Shown here: positions 62,184 to 64,000 of the stretch, piece by piece
How positions within the stretch are numbered: position 1 is the stretch's first letter
Layout: each line of letters opens with the position of its first letter
Origin: J095 sp964517605
GTDB lineage: Bacteria > Chloroflexota > Anaerolineae > 4572-78 > J111
DNA length: 64,000 nt
Direction of reading: 5' to 3'
NCBI GenBank assembly: GCA_964517605.1
Contig: CAZFCE010000009.1
Location: forward strand, 62,001 to 126,000
Notes under the pieces: model-generated
Databases searched by the model: none
Told to the model about the DNA's origin: nothing
The model's input: the letters and a program-made list of their open reading frames with translations, nothing else
Made by a program: the position numbers and the translations under genes

Positions 62184-63433
62184 TGGCCGGCTGCCTGTTC
62201 AAGGGTTTGAGCCGCCCGCCACAAGCCGCGCCCGTCCAGCGCGTACAGCAGCAGCAGCAGCGCGGGCAGCAGGCCGTGCAGCATTACATTTTCCCAGTTG
62301 CCAACAATGGTGGCTAAAAATACGGTCCACATAAAAAGTAACAGTCCCACTTGAACCAGCGCGGCCCCGACAACGGCCCGTTTTTTGCCCAGCGACACTT
62401 GCAGCCGGTAGAAAAAGAAAAAGAGCGGCAGGTACAAAATAATCTGGTTGGTGGTGGCCGAGCGAAAAGTAATGAGGCTGCCCACAATCAGGGTTGACAT
62501 CACCGCCGCGGTGTAGCCGCCCGGACGGCCTCGCCAGGCCAGCCACCAACCCGGCAGCAGCGCCACAAAAAACACCACCGATAGCACCGGCGTGAGCCAG
62601 CCGGCCAACGCATCCGGTAGCAGGTAATGCAACAGGTTTTCCAGCGGCGTGCCAAAGGCCACGTAAGTGCTGTAAGCCCGCGCGTTCCGCGCAAAATCCA
62701 GCGGCCAACCGGGCATCAGCGCCATACTGCCCAGCATCAATACCGCCAGCGCCACGGCAAAACCGGCAATAATCCGCCAGCGCCGCCGGAACAGCGCCCA
62801 CAGCAACAAAAATGCCAGCACCAAAAACACCATTTGCGGTTTGATGGTGGTTATCGCCAGTAACACGCCAGCCCAACCATCGCGCCGGGCGGAGATGGCC
62901 GCCAGCGCCAGCAGCAGCGCCAGCCCCACCAGCACCGAAAATTGGCCCAAAATGATGGCGCGCGCGCCGTTGTAAAAGAAAATGCCCCAAAAGACCGTCG
63001 CCAAAAAGAGCCAGCCGGTTGGCCTCCAACCCGACAGGTAAATTGACAACATGGTTACGGCCAGCAGCATAAATTGCAGCAGCGTTAACCAAACGGCCTG
63101 TGCCCAATCGTAGGGTAGCAGGCTGAGCGGCCAAAAGAAGAAAATGGTGTACAGGGGATAGGCAAAGTAGGCTTCGTCTTTGTCTTCGGGGCGGGTGAGG
63201 CGGCCAAACATTGATTTTTGGGCCTGCTCGGCCACGGTGCGGTCATACGGGTTAACGCCGTGCAGCAGCAACTCGCGCCCGCCCAGCCAGCGCACAAAAA
63301 AATCGTTGGCGCCGGGGTATTTGCTGGTGAACACCGCCCGCAGCGCCACCGACTCGGCGGCCACTAACACCAGCAGCAACACGGCCAGCGCCAGCCACAC
63401 CCGCCACGATTTGAGCAAGTAGGCATTAGTCAT
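62180..63433 (-). CDS. DUF2029/GT87-like membrane mannosyltransferase
   Basis: A 417-aa polytopic protein. 'DFFVRWLGGRELLLHGVNPYD' and 'AYFAYPLYTIFFFWPLSLLPYDWAQAVW' match the GT87 (PimE-like, DUF2029) pattern. About ten helices follow. ATG 63433 is preferred to GTG 63436, which directly abuts the previous stop. It overlaps the 60156 gene by 4 nt. Confidence 0.85.
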   Translation of the reverse strand: MTNAYLLKSWRVWLALAVLLLVLVAAESVALRAVFTSKYPGANDFFVRWLGGRELLLHGVNPYDRTVAEQAQKSMFGRLTRPEDKDEAYFAYPLYTIFFFWPLSLLPYDWAQAVWLTLLQFMLLAVTMLSIYLSGWRPTGWLFLATVFWGIFFYNGARAIILGQFSVLVGLALLLALAAISARRDGWAGVLLAITTIKPQMVFLVLAFLLLWALFRRRWRIIAGFAVALAVLMLGSMALMPGWPLDFARNARAYSTYVAFGTPLENLLHYLLPDALAGWLTPVLSVVFFVALLPGWWLAWRGRPGGYTAAVMSTLIVGSLITFRSATTNQIILYLPLFFFFYRLQVSLGKKRAVVGAALVQVGLLLFMWTVFLATIVGNWENVMLHGLLPALLLLLYALDGRGLWRAAQTLEQAAGQ

Positions 63434-63436
63434 CAC

Positions 63437-64000
63437 TTACAAATTACCGCCATCCCTTTTACAAATTTTGCACACTCCGGCAGCGCCCCAGCCCAACAGC
63501 GCCAGCCACGGCAACGCCAACCCCGCCACCACCCCCGGCGATACGCCCCACAACGGCAGGTGCGCCCACCACAACGCCGGCAAATTTAGCCGGATAAACT
63601 CGGTTTGCAACACCCGCTGGGCGCTGACGCGATTGGCGTCAGAATCGGCGGCGGGCAGTTCCATTTGCTGAATGGTATGCGCCGCTGCTGCCCGCCGGTC
63701 GGCTTGTAAATAAGCCCCAAACACTTCCACCGCCCCGCTCCACTGCCACGCCAACGGGCTAAACGCCGGTTGATACAGCGTTTGGTCGTAAAACCTTTCG
63801 TTACCGGTGGCCCGGCGCAATTCCAGATAACGCACGTGGTCAACCACTACCGCCGGCAATTGAATCAGCACACCTGCCACAAACAACGCCGTAAACAACG
63901 CCCAGGCCAGCCGCGATTGGGCATCGCTTAAAATGGCCGGCAACGGCAACAGCGAAACCGCCAGTAGCGGCAGTAAAAAGCGCGGTCCCCAGTTAAGCCC
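63437..64000 (-). CDS. 3' part of a GT-C-like membrane protein, cut by the window end
   Basis: The reading frame stays open to the last base of the window; residues above the TTG at 63949 read 'GLNWGPRFLLPLLAVSLLP', which matches the late 'WGPRxLLPLL' helix of GT-C-type glycosyltransferases. So this is the C-terminal 187 codons of a longer gene, not a 170-aa protein. It is the most upstream visible gene of the operon. Confidence 0.8.
   Translation of the reverse strand, partial: GLNWGPRFLLPLLAVSLLPLPAILSDAQSRLAWALFTALFVAGVLIQLPAVVVDHVRYLELRRATGNERFYDQTLYQPAFSPLAWQWSGAVEVFGAYLQADRRAAAAHTIQQMELPAADSDANRVSAQRVLQTEFIRLNLPALWWAHLPLWGVSPGVVAGLALPWLALLGWGAAGVCKICKRDGGNL

Overview
The window is moderately GC-rich bacterial chromosome, densely coded on both strands, with about 45 protein genes, two tRNA genes (Phe-GAA, Cys-GCA) and many intrinsic terminators. 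Several traits fit a Chloroflexota (Anaerolineae/Caldilineae-like) genome: a UPF0182 giant membrane protein, LysM-CAP and M28 proteins, an EtfAB plus EtfD cluster, TPR-tailed O-antigen-ligase-like proteins, SHOCT-like/WYxxDG small proteins, and heptanucleotide tandem repeats between and inside genes. This assignment is inference; no rRNA or marker gene is present.

Layout. 1-6.8 kb: a PRC/MgtE-N/CBS protein paired with an Nramp-related transporter, an ATP-grasp ligase, an FMN-binding protein, a PP2C phosphatase with a small membrane partner, and a small membrane protein. 6.8-12.2 kb: LysM-CAP protein, SF2 helicase, a TrkA-like remnant, an AI-2E-family exporter and a membrane-anchored RNase T2. 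12.2-19.5 kb: a phosphate region, with a Na/Pi cotransporter divergent from pstS-pstC-pstA-pstB1-pstB2-phoU. The intergenic space holds two arrays of 11-bp-phased Pho-box-like repeats. The two PstB proteins carry complementary active-site defects. 19.5-31.4 kb: large membrane glycosyltransferase-like proteins, UPF0182, tRNA-Phe, SPFH protein, transaldolase, acyltransferase and GNAT. 31.5-38.3 kb: a betaine/choline-type ABC importer whose binding-protein gene is separated from the ATPase/permease genes by an AT-rich island. The island encodes a DarTG-like ADP-ribosylation toxin-antitoxin pair and is bounded by 12-bp inverted repeats. 38.5-43.5 kb: an unknown protein, a Zn/Mn ABC importer with candidate operators, and an M28 peptidase. 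43.6-49.5 kb: a regulator with two MerR-type domains, divergent from etfB-etfA-etfD and an FAD amine/amino-acid oxidoreductase, forming an apparent electron route from substrate to quinone. 49.5-52.7 kb: hybrid sensor kinase and tRNA-Cys. 52.7-64 kb: one tightly overlapping minus-strand operon of seven polytopic membrane proteins (GT-C-like glycosyltransferases and two TPR-tailed O-antigen-ligase-like proteins), running off the window end.

Most notable: (1) the asymmetric PstB1/PstB2 pair, predicted to form one consensus and one degenerate ATP site; (2) the paired Pho-box-like arrays; (3) the inverted-order DarTG-like island with an unknown C-terminal toxin domain and terminal inverted repeats; (4) heptamer repeats tolerated in frame inside two membrane proteins.
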